A stretch of DNA of 64,000 bases from Cupriavidus campinensis (GCF_905397395.1 NZ_CAJPVH010000025.1:1-64000); one strand, 5' to 3'. Shown: positions 42,222-51,334, counted from the stretch's first letter. Made by a program: numbers and translations. Notes: generated by a model not told the origin, from the sequence alone.

Positions 42222-44405
42222 TCAAACCTCCAGCTTCATCGGCATCGACCTGCGCCGGGCCTTGGTCGCCTGGTACAGCGCGTGCGCCACGGCTGGCGCC
42301 ACCGGGCCAAGGGAGACCTCGCCGCAGCCCTGCGGGGGCCGGTCGCTCGGCACGATCACCACGTCGATCTTCGGCATCTCCGCCAGTTGCAGCAGCGGAT
42401 AGTCGTGGAAGTTGCTCTGCTGCACCACGCCCGCCTTGAACGTGATCTCGCTCTTGAGCGTGTTGGTCAGCGCAAAGCCGATGCCGCCCTCGATATTGGC
42501 GCGGATCAGGTTCGGGTTGATCGCCCGCCCGCACTCCACCGCACACACCACGCGCCGCACGCGGAACGCCTTGCCGCTGCGCTCCAGTTCCAGCGCCATC
42601 GCCACATAGGTCTGGAACGCCTCGCCCCGCCCGGTGTAAAGGTTGAACGTGAATCCGCGCGACACGCCGGGCGCCGGCTTGCGGTCCCAGTTCGCCGCCT
42701 TGGCCGCCGCGTCCAGCACGCGCAGCGCCAACGGGTTGTGCGCCAGCAGCGCGCGGCGGTAGCGGTACGGGTCCGTGCCCGCCGCGTCGGCCATCTCGTT
42801 GACAAAGCTCTCCAGCATGAAGATGCTCGACGTGGAGCCCACGCTGCGCATGAAGCTGACCGGAATCGGCTGCTTCACATCAATCATCTCCACCTTCAGG
42901 TTCGGCACGCGATAGACGCAGTCGTAGATGGCCTCCAGCATGGTCTCGTCCCAGCCGCCGTGCTTGGCCATGCGCTCGGCCTTGATCACGCCGTAGAGCG
43001 ACTGGCCGGTGAGCCGGGCATGCAGCGCGCGCGGCAGGCCCTTGTCGTCGAGCACCGCGCGGAAGCGCCCCGACACGCCGGGCCGGTAGAAGCCATGGCG
43101 GATGTCGTCCTCGCGCGAGCGGATGACCTTGACCGGCTTGCCCACTGCCGCCGAGGCCCGCGCCGCGTGCACTACGAAGTCCGGCAGGAACTTGCGCCCG
43201 AAGCTGCCGCCGAGGAAGGTGGTGTGGACGATGATCGTCTCGGGCTGGCGCTGGTAGAGCTTGCCGAGCGCGTTGCGCACGAAGTCCTGGCCCTGGATCG
43301 GCCCCCAGACCTCGATGGCGTCCTCGCGCACGTGCACGGTGGCGTTCACCGACTCCATCGTGGCGTGGACGATGTACGGCGTGTGGTAGTCGGCCTCGAC
43401 CACCTTGCCGCCGCCGGCCAGCACCGCGTCCGGATCGCCCAGCTTCGTCGCCACCACGGCCTCCGGCGCGCCGAGCGCGGCCTGGCGCGCGGCCAGGATC
43501 TGGTCGCTGTCGAGTGACCTGGCCGGGCCGGGATCCACCTCCAGCTCCAGCGCATTGGCGCCCTTCCTGGCGAGCCAGTAGCTCGTGGCCACCACGATGG
43601 CGGCGTCCGGCGCCTGCACCACGGCCTGCACGCCCGGCATGGCCTTGACAGCATCGGCGTTGCGCAGGCCGGTGACCTTGCCGGTCACGGTGGGGGCGAA
43701 CTTCAGCGCGCCATACAGCATGCCCGGCACCTTCACGTCGATGCCGAACTCGGCGGAGCCATCGACCTTGGCCGGCGTGTCCAGCCGCTGCAGGTCCTTG
43801 CCGATCAGCTGGTGCGCGGCGTCGTTCTTGAGGCGCGGCGCCGGGTTCAGCGGCAGCTTCGCCGCTTCCTCGGCCAGCTCGCCATAGCTGAACGAGCGGC
43901 CCGTGGCGCCGTGATAGACGCGACCTTTCTCCGTGTAGCACTGGCCCGGGCGTACCTGCAGGCGCTTCGCGGCGGTCATCACCAGCACCTCGCGCGCCTG
44001 CGCGCCGGCAATGCGCAGCCGCTGGTAGAACAGCGTGGCGGACATCGACGCGCCGACGAACTGCTGCGGCTCCTCGTACGCGGCGCCGGTGCGGTAGGCG
44101 TCCCGGCCGGTCACGAAGGTCACGGCCACCTGCTGCCAGTCGGCGTCCAGCTCATCGGCCAGCACCTGCGGCATGCCGGTATAGACGCCCTGCCCGCATT
44201 CGCACTGCGACAGCCCGAGCGTGATCTTGCCGTTCGGCTCGATCCAGATCCAGTCCGTGATCTCGTGCGTGCCGTGCGGGCCGCTGTCCACAGTGCGGGA
44301 CGCCAGCGCCGGCAGCGGAATGCAGAGCGCGCCGGCCAGCGCCATGCCGCCCTTCAGGAAGCCGCGCCGGGCGGGGCTGGCGATACGGTCACTTTGCGGC
44401 TGCAT
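42222..44405 (-). CDS. Molybdopterin-binding subunit of a xanthine dehydrogenase/isoquinoline 1-oxidoreductase-type hydroxylase
   Basis: 727 aa. Twin-arginine-like N-terminus (RRGFLKGG, residues 13-20) with a hydrophobic segment, as in IorB-type large subunits. Mo-cofactor regions include GQGVYTGMPQVLADELDADW, FLGGSFGRKF, VSFMRSVGS and the C-terminal GCGEVSLGPVAPAVAHAL with the catalytic Glu. These enzymes hydroxylate N-heteroaromatic rings or oxidise aldehydes using water. The [2Fe-2S] partner is encoded just upstream with a 17-bp overlap. No cytochrome or CoxL-maturation gene follows. Confidence 0.9.
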   Translation of the reverse strand: MQPQSDRIASPARRGFLKGGMALAGALCIPLPALASRTVDSGPHGTHEITDWIWIEPNGKITLGLSQCECGQGVYTGMPQVLADELDADWQQVAVTFVTGRDAYRTGAAYEEPQQFVGASMSATLFYQRLRIAGAQAREVLVMTAAKRLQVRPGQCYTEKGRVYHGATGRSFSYGELAEEAAKLPLNPAPRLKNDAAHQLIGKDLQRLDTPAKVDGSAEFGIDVKVPGMLYGALKFAPTVTGKVTGLRNADAVKAMPGVQAVVQAPDAAIVVATSYWLARKGANALELEVDPGPARSLDSDQILAARQAALGAPEAVVATKLGDPDAVLAGGGKVVEADYHTPYIVHATMESVNATVHVREDAIEVWGPIQGQDFVRNALGKLYQRQPETIIVHTTFLGGSFGRKFLPDFVVHAARASAAVGKPVKVIRSREDDIRHGFYRPGVSGRFRAVLDDKGLPRALHARLTGQSLYGVIKAERMAKHGGWDETMLEAIYDCVYRVPNLKVEMIDVKQPIPVSFMRSVGSTSSIFMLESFVNEMADAAGTDPYRYRRALLAHNPLALRVLDAAAKAANWDRKPAPGVSRGFTFNLYTGRGEAFQTYVAMALELERSGKAFRVRRVVCAVECGRAINPNLIRANIEGGIGFALTNTLKSEITFKAGVVQQSNFHDYPLLQLAEMPKIDVVIVPSDRPPQGCGEVSLGPVAPAVAHALYQATKARRRSMPMKLEV

Positions 44406-44829
44406 GAACGGCCTCCCGGATGCGGTGGTAGGTGGCGCAACGGCACAGGTTGCTGACCGATGCGTCGATCTCCTTGTCGGTGGGGTGCGGATTCTGCTTG
44501 AGCAGCGCCGTCACCGCCATGACCATGCCGGACTGGCAGTAGCCGCACTGCGGCACGTCCTTGGCGATCCAGGCCCGCTGCACCCTGGACGAGCGGTCCG
44601 GCGAGAGCCCCTCGATGGTGGTGACCGTGCGGCCCGCCACGCTGGAGACCGGCGTCACGCACGACCGCTGCGCGTTGCCATCCACATGCACGGTGCAGGC
44701 GCCGCAGGCGCCGATGCCGCAGCCGTACTTGGTGCCGGTCAGGCCGGCGTCATCGCGAATCACCCACAGCAGCGGCGTATCGCCGTCGCCGTCGAAGCGG
44801 GTCGCTTTTCCGTTCAACACAAAATCCAT
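44389..44829 (-). CDS. [2Fe-2S] ferredoxin-like subunit of the molybdenum hydroxylase
   Basis: 146 aa. Two cluster motifs: the plant-type GCGIGACGACTVHVDG plus Cys, and the C-terminal CGYCQSGMVMAV with NLCRCATYHRI, as in the small subunits of xanthine dehydrogenase, IorA and NicA. It passes electrons from the molybdenum centre to an acceptor. Translated ahead of, and overlapping, the large-subunit gene. The gene order resembles nicA-nicB or iorA-iorB. Confidence 0.94.
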   Translation of the reverse strand: MDFVLNGKATRFDGDGDTPLLWVIRDDAGLTGTKYGCGIGACGACTVHVDGNAQRSCVTPVSSVAGRTVTTIEGLSPDRSSRVQRAWIAKDVPQCGYCQSGMVMAVTALLKQNPHPTDKEIDASVSNLCRCATYHRIREAVHAAAK

Positions 44830-44956
44830 GATTGCCCTCGCTCGTGCAAGAAGTCACGCTGAAATGACGGCCGCAGGCCACCCTGCACGGCGCAGGGTGC
44901 GGCCAGGTACGACTCGGTTGGAAACTTGGGGAGGGGCGTCTGAGGACGCCGGGAGG

Positions 44957-45985
44957 CTATTCCGCCGTGATGTGGTACGTGCGGATCAGCGTGGCCCACG
45001 CGGCGGTATCGTCGCGGATGCGAGCGGCCAGGGCGTCTGGGGTGCTGGCCATGGGTTCCAGGCCCTGGCGCTTCAGGTCATCGCGCACGCTCGCGGTGGC
45101 GAACAGCGCGCGCACATCGGCGGCCAGCGCATCGGCCAGCGGCTGGGGCGTGGCGGACGGCACCAGCAGGGCGTACCAGGAACTGACGTCGATGCCGGGC
45201 ATGCCCTGCTCGGCCAGCGAGGGCACGTCCGGGGCCGCCGGGGAGCGCTTCGACTGCGTCACGGCCAGCGCGCGCAGCGCGCCGGACTGGATGAACGGTG
45301 CGAGCGTGGGCCACGTGCCGAGCAGCACGGGCACCTGCCCGCCCACCACGTCGGTCACGGCCTGCGTGGTGCCCTTGTACGGCACATGCAGCATGGTCAC
45401 GCCGGCCTTGTTGCGGAACAGCTCGCCGGCCAGATGCAGGCCGCTGCCGACGCCGGGGCTGGCGTAGCCGAGCGGCGATTTCGCCTGATCCGCCTGCCTG
45501 GCCAGCGCGATCAGCTCCGGCACGGTGCGCGCCTTGACCGCCGGGTTCACCGCCAGCACGTTGGGCGAGCTGGCCAGCAGCGAGACGGGCCGGAAATCGC
45601 GCGTGACGTTGTAGGACAGTGCGGGGAACAGCGTGGGGTTGATGGTCAGGTTGCCGGCCGGCACCACCAGCCAGGTGCAGCCATCGCCCGCCGCGCGGCG
45701 CACGGCGTCGATGCCGATATTGCCGTTGGCGCCGGGCTTGTTGTCGACGATCATCGTCGCGCCCTTGCGCTCGGACGGCTGCGGCAGCTGCTGGAGGCCC
45801 TGCGACAGCGTGCGGGCGAGCTGGTCAGCCGGGCCGCCGGCCGGGAACGGCACCACGATCCGCACCGTGTGACAGGCCGGGGCGGCCTGCGCCACGCCCG
45901 GCATCGCCACCATCCCCCCCATCGCCATGATCGCCATCATCGGCAGCACTGCCGCCGCCCTGCCCATCCACCGTGCTTTCCTCAT
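44957..45985 (-). CDS. Bug/TctC family periplasmic solute receptor
   Basis: 342 aa. Signal peptide to about residue 34 (PGVAQA-APACH). Bug motifs: VRIVVPFPAGGPADQLAR, KGATMIVDNKPGANGNIG, GCTWLVVPAGNL (variant of PDGYTLL) and VPYKGTTQAVTDVVGGQ. A Cys pair (APACHTV ... DGCTWL) is unusual for the family and may form a disulfide. It lies 53 bp after the iclR gene and 127 bp before the molybdenum hydroxylase genes on the same strand, suggesting uptake of the hydroxylase substrate. Confidence 0.9.
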   Translation of the reverse strand: MRKARWMGRAAAVLPMMAIMAMGGMVAMPGVAQAAPACHTVRIVVPFPAGGPADQLARTLSQGLQQLPQPSERKGATMIVDNKPGANGNIGIDAVRRAAGDGCTWLVVPAGNLTINPTLFPALSYNVTRDFRPVSLLASSPNVLAVNPAVKARTVPELIALARQADQAKSPLGYASPGVGSGLHLAGELFRNKAGVTMLHVPYKGTTQAVTDVVGGQVPVLLGTWPTLAPFIQSGALRALAVTQSKRSPAAPDVPSLAEQGMPGIDVSSWYALLVPSATPQPLADALAADVRALFATASVRDDLKRQGLEPMASTPDALAARIRDDTAAWATLIRTYHITAE

Positions 45986-46038
45986 GCCAGCCCCGTTCCT
46001 TCCGTGATTTCACCATCCGCCGGGGCGTCAGCCCGGCG

Positions 46039-46905
46039 TCATTCGTTGGCCACCCTGTCCTGCAAGGTCGGCCGGTAATCCAGCAGGCGCGACAACTCCC
46101 CTGCCGCCTCGCGCACCTTCTCGACCATCGAGTCAAGCAGCGCCGGATCGATCCGGGCTGCCGGGATGGTCGCCCCCAACGCCGCCACCACGCGCGCGGT
46201 ACGGTCACGCACCGGCGCGGCGATGGTCGAGATACTGGCCTCGAAGAAGCCCTCGTGCAGCACGTAGCCGCGCTGGCGGTCACGCTGCACCATCTCGTAC
46301 AGCTCCTCCACGGTGCGCGGCGTGCTGTCCGAGTACACCTCCAGCCGTGGCTCCGGATACAGCTCCCGCAGCGCCTCCAGCGACAGGTCTTCCAGCAGCA
46401 CGCGCCCCAGCACCGTGGCATGCGCCGGCAGGCGGGTGCCCACGTTCACCGTGCTGGTGAACGGCCGCGCCGCCACCGACTTGGCCACGTACACGATCGA
46501 CCGGCCATCCCGCACCACCAGGTTGCACGGGTAGTGGATGTCGTCGCGCAGGCGGTCCAGCAGCGGCCGGCCCAGCTCGGTCAGCTCCAGCGAGGCCAGG
46601 TAGTCGAAGCCGAGCCGCAGCACTGCCATGCCGAGGCGGAATTCGCGCCCGCCATCGGTCCGTTCCACGAAGCCCATCATCTCCAGCGTGGCCAGCAGCC
46701 GGAACACCGTCGAGCGCGGCACCTTCAGCCGCCGCGCCAGCTCCGCCGCCGACAGCGTGCGGTCCTTGCTGCTGAACTCACCCAGCAGCCTCAGCCCGCG
46801 CTCCAGCCCCGGCACGATGTACTTGTCCTGTGTGTCCTGCGTTTCCTGCTGCACTTCCTGCTGCACTTCCTGCTGCGTTTCCTCTCTGGGAAGGTCCTGG
46901 TTCAT
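46039..46905 (-). CDS. IclR family regulator (paralogue A)
   Basis: 288 aa from the ATG at 46905 (MNQDLPRE); longer in-frame starts add a Cys-rich stretch without family support. The N-terminal 30 residues are a Q/E-rich repeat (EVQQ EVQQ ETQ) encoded by a 12-bp tandem repeat. The HTH reads LSAAELARRLKVPRSTVFRLL and the effector domain NLVVRDGRSIVYVAKS, then VGTRLPAHATVLGRVLL and EGFFEASISTIAAPVRD. It is nearly identical in architecture to the protein at 56256-57095, roughly four in five residues matching by eye. The palindrome at 47044-47059 lies upstream of it. Confidence 0.93.
   Translation of the reverse strand: MNQDLPREETQQEVQQEVQQETQDTQDKYIVPGLERGLRLLGEFSSKDRTLSAAELARRLKVPRSTVFRLLATLEMMGFVERTDGGREFRLGMAVLRLGFDYLASLELTELGRPLLDRLRDDIHYPCNLVVRDGRSIVYVAKSVAARPFTSTVNVGTRLPAHATVLGRVLLEDLSLEALRELYPEPRLEVYSDSTPRTVEELYEMVQRDRQRGYVLHEGFFEASISTIAAPVRDRTARVVAALGATIPAARIDPALLDSMVEKVREAAGELSRLLDYRPTLQDRVANE
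46843..46878. repeat. 12-bp tandem repeat in the iclR N-terminus
   Basis: Three successive TTCCTGCTGCAC-type units (the third ends GCGT) encode the EVQQ/ETQQ tail of the IclR protein. A multiple of three, so copy-number change would lengthen the linker without a frameshift. Confidence 0.7.
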
Positions 46906-47043
46906 GGTCTCTCTCTGCGTAGCGTTCGGTCCTGCCGCCTGGCTTTCTGCAACATCAGCCGGCTGGCAACGGATCCGTATAACATGCGGCGTCGCGCACA
47001 GCACGATCGCACACACGTCTCCACCTCGAACCCTAGCAGATAT

Positions 47044-47059
47044 GTTTTATCTATGAAAC
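47044..47059. promoter_or_regulatory. IclR-regulon palindrome A (upstream of iclR paralogue A)
   Basis: GTTTTATCTATGAAAC, 16 bp, arms GTTTTA and TGAAAC. Same element as at 59916, 60942 and 61347. It lies 139 bp before the iclR ATG and 220 bp before the marR ATG. Confidence 0.65.
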
Positions 47060-47109
47060 CCGGATTCACATCAGGAACGAATCCAGAGTAGGGCGACTTT
47101 GTTGATGAC

Positions 47110-47123
47110 TCAACTTAAGTCAA
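47110..47123. promoter_or_regulatory. Palindrome, probable MarR operator
   Basis: TCAACTTAAGTCAA is 12 of 14 positions identical to the perfect palindrome TTGACTTAAGTCAA. MarR proteins typically bind such AT-rich inverted repeats just upstream of their own gene. It lies 156 bp before the marR ATG. Confidence 0.45.
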
Positions 47124-47278
47124 TCCCCGATTGACATCGCCTCTGCGATCTGCCGTGTTTTGCTGCGTGGCACAAAGTTGCGAGCCCCGCCAGCTGTGAG
47201 ACAATCGCGGCCGGTTTCCGGCCGTCTTGCGGCATCCCGCGGCATCCCGCGGCATTCTTTCCCCGCTTCCACTTCGCC

Positions 47279-47794
47279 ATGTCCAGCCCCACCTCCGCAC
47301 ACGAACAAGCCCCTCCGGCCGCCGATCCCTGGTCCGAACTCGACGAGGCGGGCACGGGACTCACCGTCAACGACTTCCTGACGACGATGTTGAGCCAGCT
47401 GGTCACGGCACTGCGCAACAGCGTGACCGAGCCATACGCCACGCAGTTCGAGCTGACCGTACCGGAATGGCGCATGCTGGCGCTGCTGGCGCACGGCAAG
47501 GAGCTGTCCTTCGCGGAGATGGTCAAGCAGTCCACCTCGGACAAGGCGCTGGTCAGCCGCACGCTGCGGCTGCTGGAGGACCGGGGGCTCGTCACGCTGG
47601 AGTCCGAAGGCAGCACGCCGCGCCGACGGCTGGTCTGCCGCATCACGCCCGCCGGCGAGGCGCTCCACGCCCAGGTGATTCCGCTGGCCCGGCGCGGGCA
47701 GGCATCGGTGATCCGCCTGCTGACGCCCGAGGAGCGCCACGGCCTGTACACCGGCCTGCGCAAGCTGCACGGCATCTGCACCGCCCGCGACTGA
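47279..47794 (+). CDS. MarR family transcriptional regulator
   Basis: 171 aa. Winged HTH with LTVPEWRMLALLAHGKELSFAEMVKQ, then LVSRTLRLLEDRGLVTLESEGS and the wing RRRLVCRITPAG. An N-terminal extension of about 35 residues precedes it. Divergent from iclR paralogue A, and its stop faces the end of the twelve-gene operon. Targets unknown, but by position it may tune the aromatic cluster or the hydroxylase genes. Confidence 0.9.
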   Translation: MSSPTSAHEQAPPAADPWSELDEAGTGLTVNDFLTTMLSQLVTALRNSVTEPYATQFELTVPEWRMLALLAHGKELSFAEMVKQSTSDKALVSRTLRLLEDRGLVTLESEGSTPRRRLVCRITPAGEALHAQVIPLARRGQASVIRLLTPEERHGLYTGLRKLHGICTARD

Positions 47795-47817
47795 CCCCGT
47801 CGCCAGACAGAAAAAGC

Positions 47818-47852
47818 AAAAAACGCCCCGCGCCGGTACAGGCCGCGGAGCG
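47818..47852 (-). terminator. Intrinsic terminator of the twelve-gene operon
   Basis: CGCGGAGCG (47844-47852) pairs with CGCCCCGCG (47824-47832), allowing one G-U pair. On the minus strand the hairpin is followed by T6 (47818-47823). It lies 57 bp after the MFS stop at 47909, marking the end of the operon. Confidence 0.75.
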
Positions 47853-47908
47853 CAATGACGACATGATGATCGTCGAAGACCCAACAATACGTTTCAGCCG
47901 TCCGGAGG

Positions 47909-49333
47909 CTAGACCTCCAGTTCCTCCAGCACCTGCCCCTTGGTCTCGATGCCGAGGAAGAACACGGTCACGGCGGCCAGCAGCGGCACCACGGCAAGCC
48001 CGTAGAACGCCACGCTCAGGTTGCCGCTGCCGATGGTGCTGGCGATCAGCCCCGGGGCAAAGATCGCCGAGATCTTGAGCCACGCGCCGCCCAGCCCGCA
48101 GCCCATGGCGCGGATGCTGGTGGGGTACAGCTCCGGCGTGTAGACGTAGGCGGTGATGAAGCCGCAGGCCAGGAAGCCCATGGCCAGCGCGCAGAACGTG
48201 GCCACCACGTAGACCGTGGAGGCGTGGAACACGCCCGCCAGCACCAGCGACACCGCGCACAGCACAAAGGACACGTTGATCACCGGTTTGCGGCCCACCT
48301 TGTCCACCACCATCGCGCAGATCAGCGACCCGACCACGCCCAGCACCGAGGCCCCTGCCGCCAGGTTCAGCGCCAGTTGCAGCGGCGCGTGGTAGACGGT
48401 CTTGTAGACCGTGGGCAGCCAGGTCGAGAGCCCGTACTGGATAAAGCCGCAGGTTGCCCACAGCATCCACACGGCCAGCGTGCGGCCGATATAGGCGCGG
48501 CCAACGAGGTCCCGCACGCGGCGGCGCGGGTGGCGGGCCGTCATGGCGTCGAACGCCGAGGTATCGCCCACCGGCGGCAGCGGCTGCCTGGCGCGGGCCT
48601 CGAAGGCGCTCAGCGCCGCATCCGCCTCGCCCAGCCGGCCCTTCTCGGCCAGCCAGCGCGGCGACTCGGGAATCAGCTTGCGCAGCACAAAGAACAGCAC
48701 GATCGGCACGCCGCCCAGGAAGTACATCACCTCCCAGCCGTAGCGCGGCACCAGGAAGGCCCCCAGCGCGTTGGACACCATCAGCCCGATCGGGAACACC
48801 ACCTCGTACAGCAGCACGAAGCGGCCCCGGCCATGCGCGCGCGTGACCTCGTTGATATAGGTGGCCGCCACCGGCAGTTCGCCGCCCAGCCCCAGCCCCT
48901 GCACGATACGCAGGAGCGCGAAGATCTCGAACGAAGGCGCAAAGCCGCAGGCAATACTCATCAGGCCGATGATGCCCGCGCTCCAGCCCACCGAGCGCAG
49001 CCGGCCAAAGCGCTCGGCCAGCGCCGGGAACAGCAGCGCGCCCACCAGCTGGCCCACCGAAGGCGCCGCGATCAGGAAGCCGATCTGGCCCGGTGTGAGC
49101 GACCAGTTGGCAATCAGCAGCGGCAGCGTGGCCGCGATGGCGATCACGTCGAAGCCATCGAAAAAGGTGGCGAGGCCGATCAGCAGCCGGGCGCGGATAT
49201 GCATCGCGTTGCCGGGCATCCGCTCGATACGGGCGATGATCTGGCCGCGCGTGACTGCGCGGGGGCTGGTTTGGGGGTGCGCGGGGGCCGTGGCGCTGGC
49301 TGATGCCGCGCCGTCTACGCTATCGATATACAT
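47909..49333 (-). CDS. MFS transporter, aromatic acid:H+ symporter (AAHS) family
   Basis: 474 aa with about twelve membrane segments. AAHS hallmarks: the helix 1 motif FFDGFDVIAIAATLPLL (D-G-x-D), loop 2-3 PALAERFGRLRSVGW, and a large central loop at about residues 205-250. The family includes PcaK, BenK and VanK, which import benzoate-type acids with protons. As last gene of the twelve-gene operon it probably imports the aromatic substrate. Confidence 0.92.
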   Translation of the reverse strand: MYIDSVDGAASASATAPAHPQTSPRAVTRGQIIARIERMPGNAMHIRARLLIGLATFFDGFDVIAIAATLPLLIANWSLTPGQIGFLIAAPSVGQLVGALLFPALAERFGRLRSVGWSAGIIGLMSIACGFAPSFEIFALLRIVQGLGLGGELPVAATYINEVTRAHGRGRFVLLYEVVFPIGLMVSNALGAFLVPRYGWEVMYFLGGVPIVLFFVLRKLIPESPRWLAEKGRLGEADAALSAFEARARQPLPPVGDTSAFDAMTARHPRRRVRDLVGRAYIGRTLAVWMLWATCGFIQYGLSTWLPTVYKTVYHAPLQLALNLAAGASVLGVVGSLICAMVVDKVGRKPVINVSFVLCAVSLVLAGVFHASTVYVVATFCALAMGFLACGFITAYVYTPELYPTSIRAMGCGLGGAWLKISAIFAPGLIASTIGSGNLSVAFYGLAVVPLLAAVTVFFLGIETKGQVLEELEV

Positions 49334-49355
49334 CTGTGGAAGTGTCCTCAGCGGC

Positions 49356-50312
49356 TCAAAGGTCCAGCACGAGCCGCTGGCCCTTGCATCCGGATACGCA
49401 CACCATCATGGTGTTGTTGGCGGCGCGCTCGCTGTTGCTGAGCACGCTGTCGCGGTGATCGGGGCAGCCGTCGAGCACGGCGGTCTCGCACGACCCGCAC
49501 ACGCCCTCCCGGCAGCTGTACTCCATTGCCACGCCGGCTTCCAGCAGGGCATCGAGCAGTGACTTGCCGGACGGCACGCGCACGTTGGCGCCCGTGCGTT
49601 GCAGCGTGACGCTGTACTCGCCCTCCTGCACTGCCTCGGTAGCCGGGTCGGCGGCAAAGCGTTCGATGTGGACGTTGGCGTAGCCGTGGGCGGCGCAGGC
49701 AGCCTCGAAGGCGTTGAGCATCGGCCCGGGGCCGCAGCAGTAGAAGTGCGTGCCGGCGTCCTGCCCGGCCAGCATCGCCTGGAGGTCCGGCGGCGCGCCC
49801 TGCTCGTCGTCGAAATGGAAGCGCACGGCGTCGCCATAGGCCGACAGGGTGTCGACGAAGGCCGCCTCCTCCCGCGAGCGGGCGCAGTACAGCAGCGTGA
49901 ACGCCCGGCCAAGCTCGGCCAGCCGACGCGCCATGCAGACGATGGGCGTGACGCCAATGCCGCCAGCCACCAGCACTGTGTGCGCGGCATCCTCGTTCAG
50001 CGCGAAGTGGTTGCGCGGCGCCGCCACGGTGAGGGTGCTGCCCACGCGCAGCTGCTCGTGCACGAAGCGCGAGCCGCCCCGGCTGTTGCGATCCTGCAGC
50101 ACGCCCACGGTGTAGCGGTCGCGCGCCTCGGGCGCGCCGCACAGCGAATAGCTGCGCACCAGGCCGTTGGCCAGGTGGAGGTCGATATGCGCGCCCGGGC
50201 TGAATTCGGGCAAGGTGGCGCCGCTGGGGTCGCGCAGCTCGATGCTGACCACACCGCGCGCCTCGAACCGCATGGCCTGCACGCGCATCGTCAGGGATTG
50301 ACTGGCACTCAT
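49356..50312 (-). CDS. PDR/VanB family reductase of the Rieske oxygenase
   Basis: 318 aa. Class IA reductase in the order FMN/FAD-binding domain (HIDLHLANGLVRSYSLCG), NAD domain (AGGIGVTPIVCMAR) and a C-terminal plant-type [2Fe-2S] domain (YSCREGVCGSCETAVLDG, final Cys in MMVCVSGC). Same order as VanB and phthalate dioxygenase reductase, which pass electrons straight to a mononuclear-iron Rieske oxygenase. The only Rieske oxygenase in the window is in this operon (58458-59513), so they form a two-component system. Confidence 0.94.
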   Translation of the reverse strand: MSASQSLTMRVQAMRFEARGVVSIELRDPSGATLPEFSPGAHIDLHLANGLVRSYSLCGAPEARDRYTVGVLQDRNSRGGSRFVHEQLRVGSTLTVAAPRNHFALNEDAAHTVLVAGGIGVTPIVCMARRLAELGRAFTLLYCARSREEAAFVDTLSAYGDAVRFHFDDEQGAPPDLQAMLAGQDAGTHFYCCGPGPMLNAFEAACAAHGYANVHIERFAADPATEAVQEGEYSVTLQRTGANVRVPSGKSLLDALLEAGVAMEYSCREGVCGSCETAVLDGCPDHRDSVLSNSERAANNTMMVCVSGCKGQRLVLDL

Positions 50313-50368
50313 GACTGCTTCCTTCTCAATGCTTGCCTCGCCAGAGGCAACGACACTTCAACACCGAT

Positions 50369-51334
50369 TTAGCGCTTTTCCGTGAGGAACTTGCCCTGCG
50401 GGCCGCCGGCGTTCTTCTGGCGGCGCGTATTGCCGTCGATGCCGCCCTCGATGGCCCATTCGGCGAACACGGTCGGGCCCGGCTCGAAGGCGCGCGGCTC
50501 CCAGTGGGCGTCGAGCTGGTCCTCGTCGGCGTAGTACTCGATCAGGCCGCCGGCCGGATTCTTGAAGTACCAGAAGTAGGCGGACGAGATCGGGTGGCGC
50601 CCCGGGCCAAGCTGGGTGTCCCAGCCCGTACGGGACATATGCATGCCGCCGCCGAAGACCTCGTGGATGTCCCGCACCGTGAACGCCACATGGTTCAGGC
50701 CGCGCTTGGGCTGCGGCAGTTGCAGCAGGAACAGGTCGTGGTGACCGCCCTCGGCCGCGCAGCGCAGGAAGGCGCCGCGTTCCGGATAGTTGTCCGACTG
50801 CACGAAGCCGAACTTCTCCACGTAGAAGCGCTCGGTGGCCTTCACGTCCGTGACGAAGAACACCACGTGGCCCACCTCGATGGGCGCGGCGCGCTCGTAG
50901 ACCGGGCTGCGCTGGTTCAGGCGCGGCTTGTCGTTCCACGTGTTCATCACCGCGCACTCCACCTGCACTTCGCGCTTGCGCGAGACCTGGAAGCGCACGG
51001 CCAGCCCGTTCGGGTCCGTGCAGCCCACGCGCGCGCCGTCCTGCTGGCGCACGAAGCTCGGCTCGGCGCCGATGGCGTCGGTAATCGCCTCCAGCGACGC
51101 CTGATCCGCCACGCCCCACACCACCTCGCGCAGCGTGGGGCCGTCCTCGATGGCCGGCGCCAGCGCCGGATCGGCGATCTTGCGCACCAGCACGCGGCAG
51201 CCGTTCAGCGTTTCGAAGTCCAGCGCCTCGGCGTCGTCGCGCTTGACGGTCAGACCCCAGTCACTGAAGAAGCCACGGCACGCGTCGAAGTCGTCGGCGC
51301 CGTAGGTGATTTCGTCGATTCCCAATACCTTCAT
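50369..51334 (-). CDS. Type I extradiol ring-cleavage dioxygenase (VOC family)
   Basis: 321 aa, two VOC modules. Iron ligands are recognisable in the C-terminal module: VGHVVFFV (His), LNHVAFTV (His) and PAGGLIEYYADEDQLD (Glu). Length and layout match catechol 2,3-dioxygenase-type enzymes. It should open a catechol-like ring between a hydroxylated and a non-hydroxylated carbon, giving a yellow meta-cleavage product for the alpha/beta hydrolase at 60070. Operon position is between the ALDH and reductase genes. Confidence 0.9.
   Translation of the reverse strand: MKVLGIDEITYGADDFDACRGFFSDWGLTVKRDDAEALDFETLNGCRVLVRKIADPALAPAIEDGPTLREVVWGVADQASLEAITDAIGAEPSFVRQQDGARVGCTDPNGLAVRFQVSRKREVQVECAVMNTWNDKPRLNQRSPVYERAAPIEVGHVVFFVTDVKATERFYVEKFGFVQSDNYPERGAFLRCAAEGGHHDLFLLQLPQPKRGLNHVAFTVRDIHEVFGGGMHMSRTGWDTQLGPGRHPISSAYFWYFKNPAGGLIEYYADEDQLDAHWEPRAFEPGPTVFAEWAIEGGIDGNTRRQKNAGGPQGKFLTEKR

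Larger units (their letters stand above)
46906..47278. other. Divergent regulatory region between iclR and marR genes
   Basis: No gene. It contains the IclR-type palindrome (47044-47059), CTAGGGTT on the minus strand (47029-47036), a MarR-type palindrome (47110-47123), a perfect TTGACA at 47131-47136 and a 10-bp tandem GGCATCCCGC (47231-47250). A -10 box for that TTGACA is not obvious. The region is the likely control point for both divergent regulators. Confidence 0.6.
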
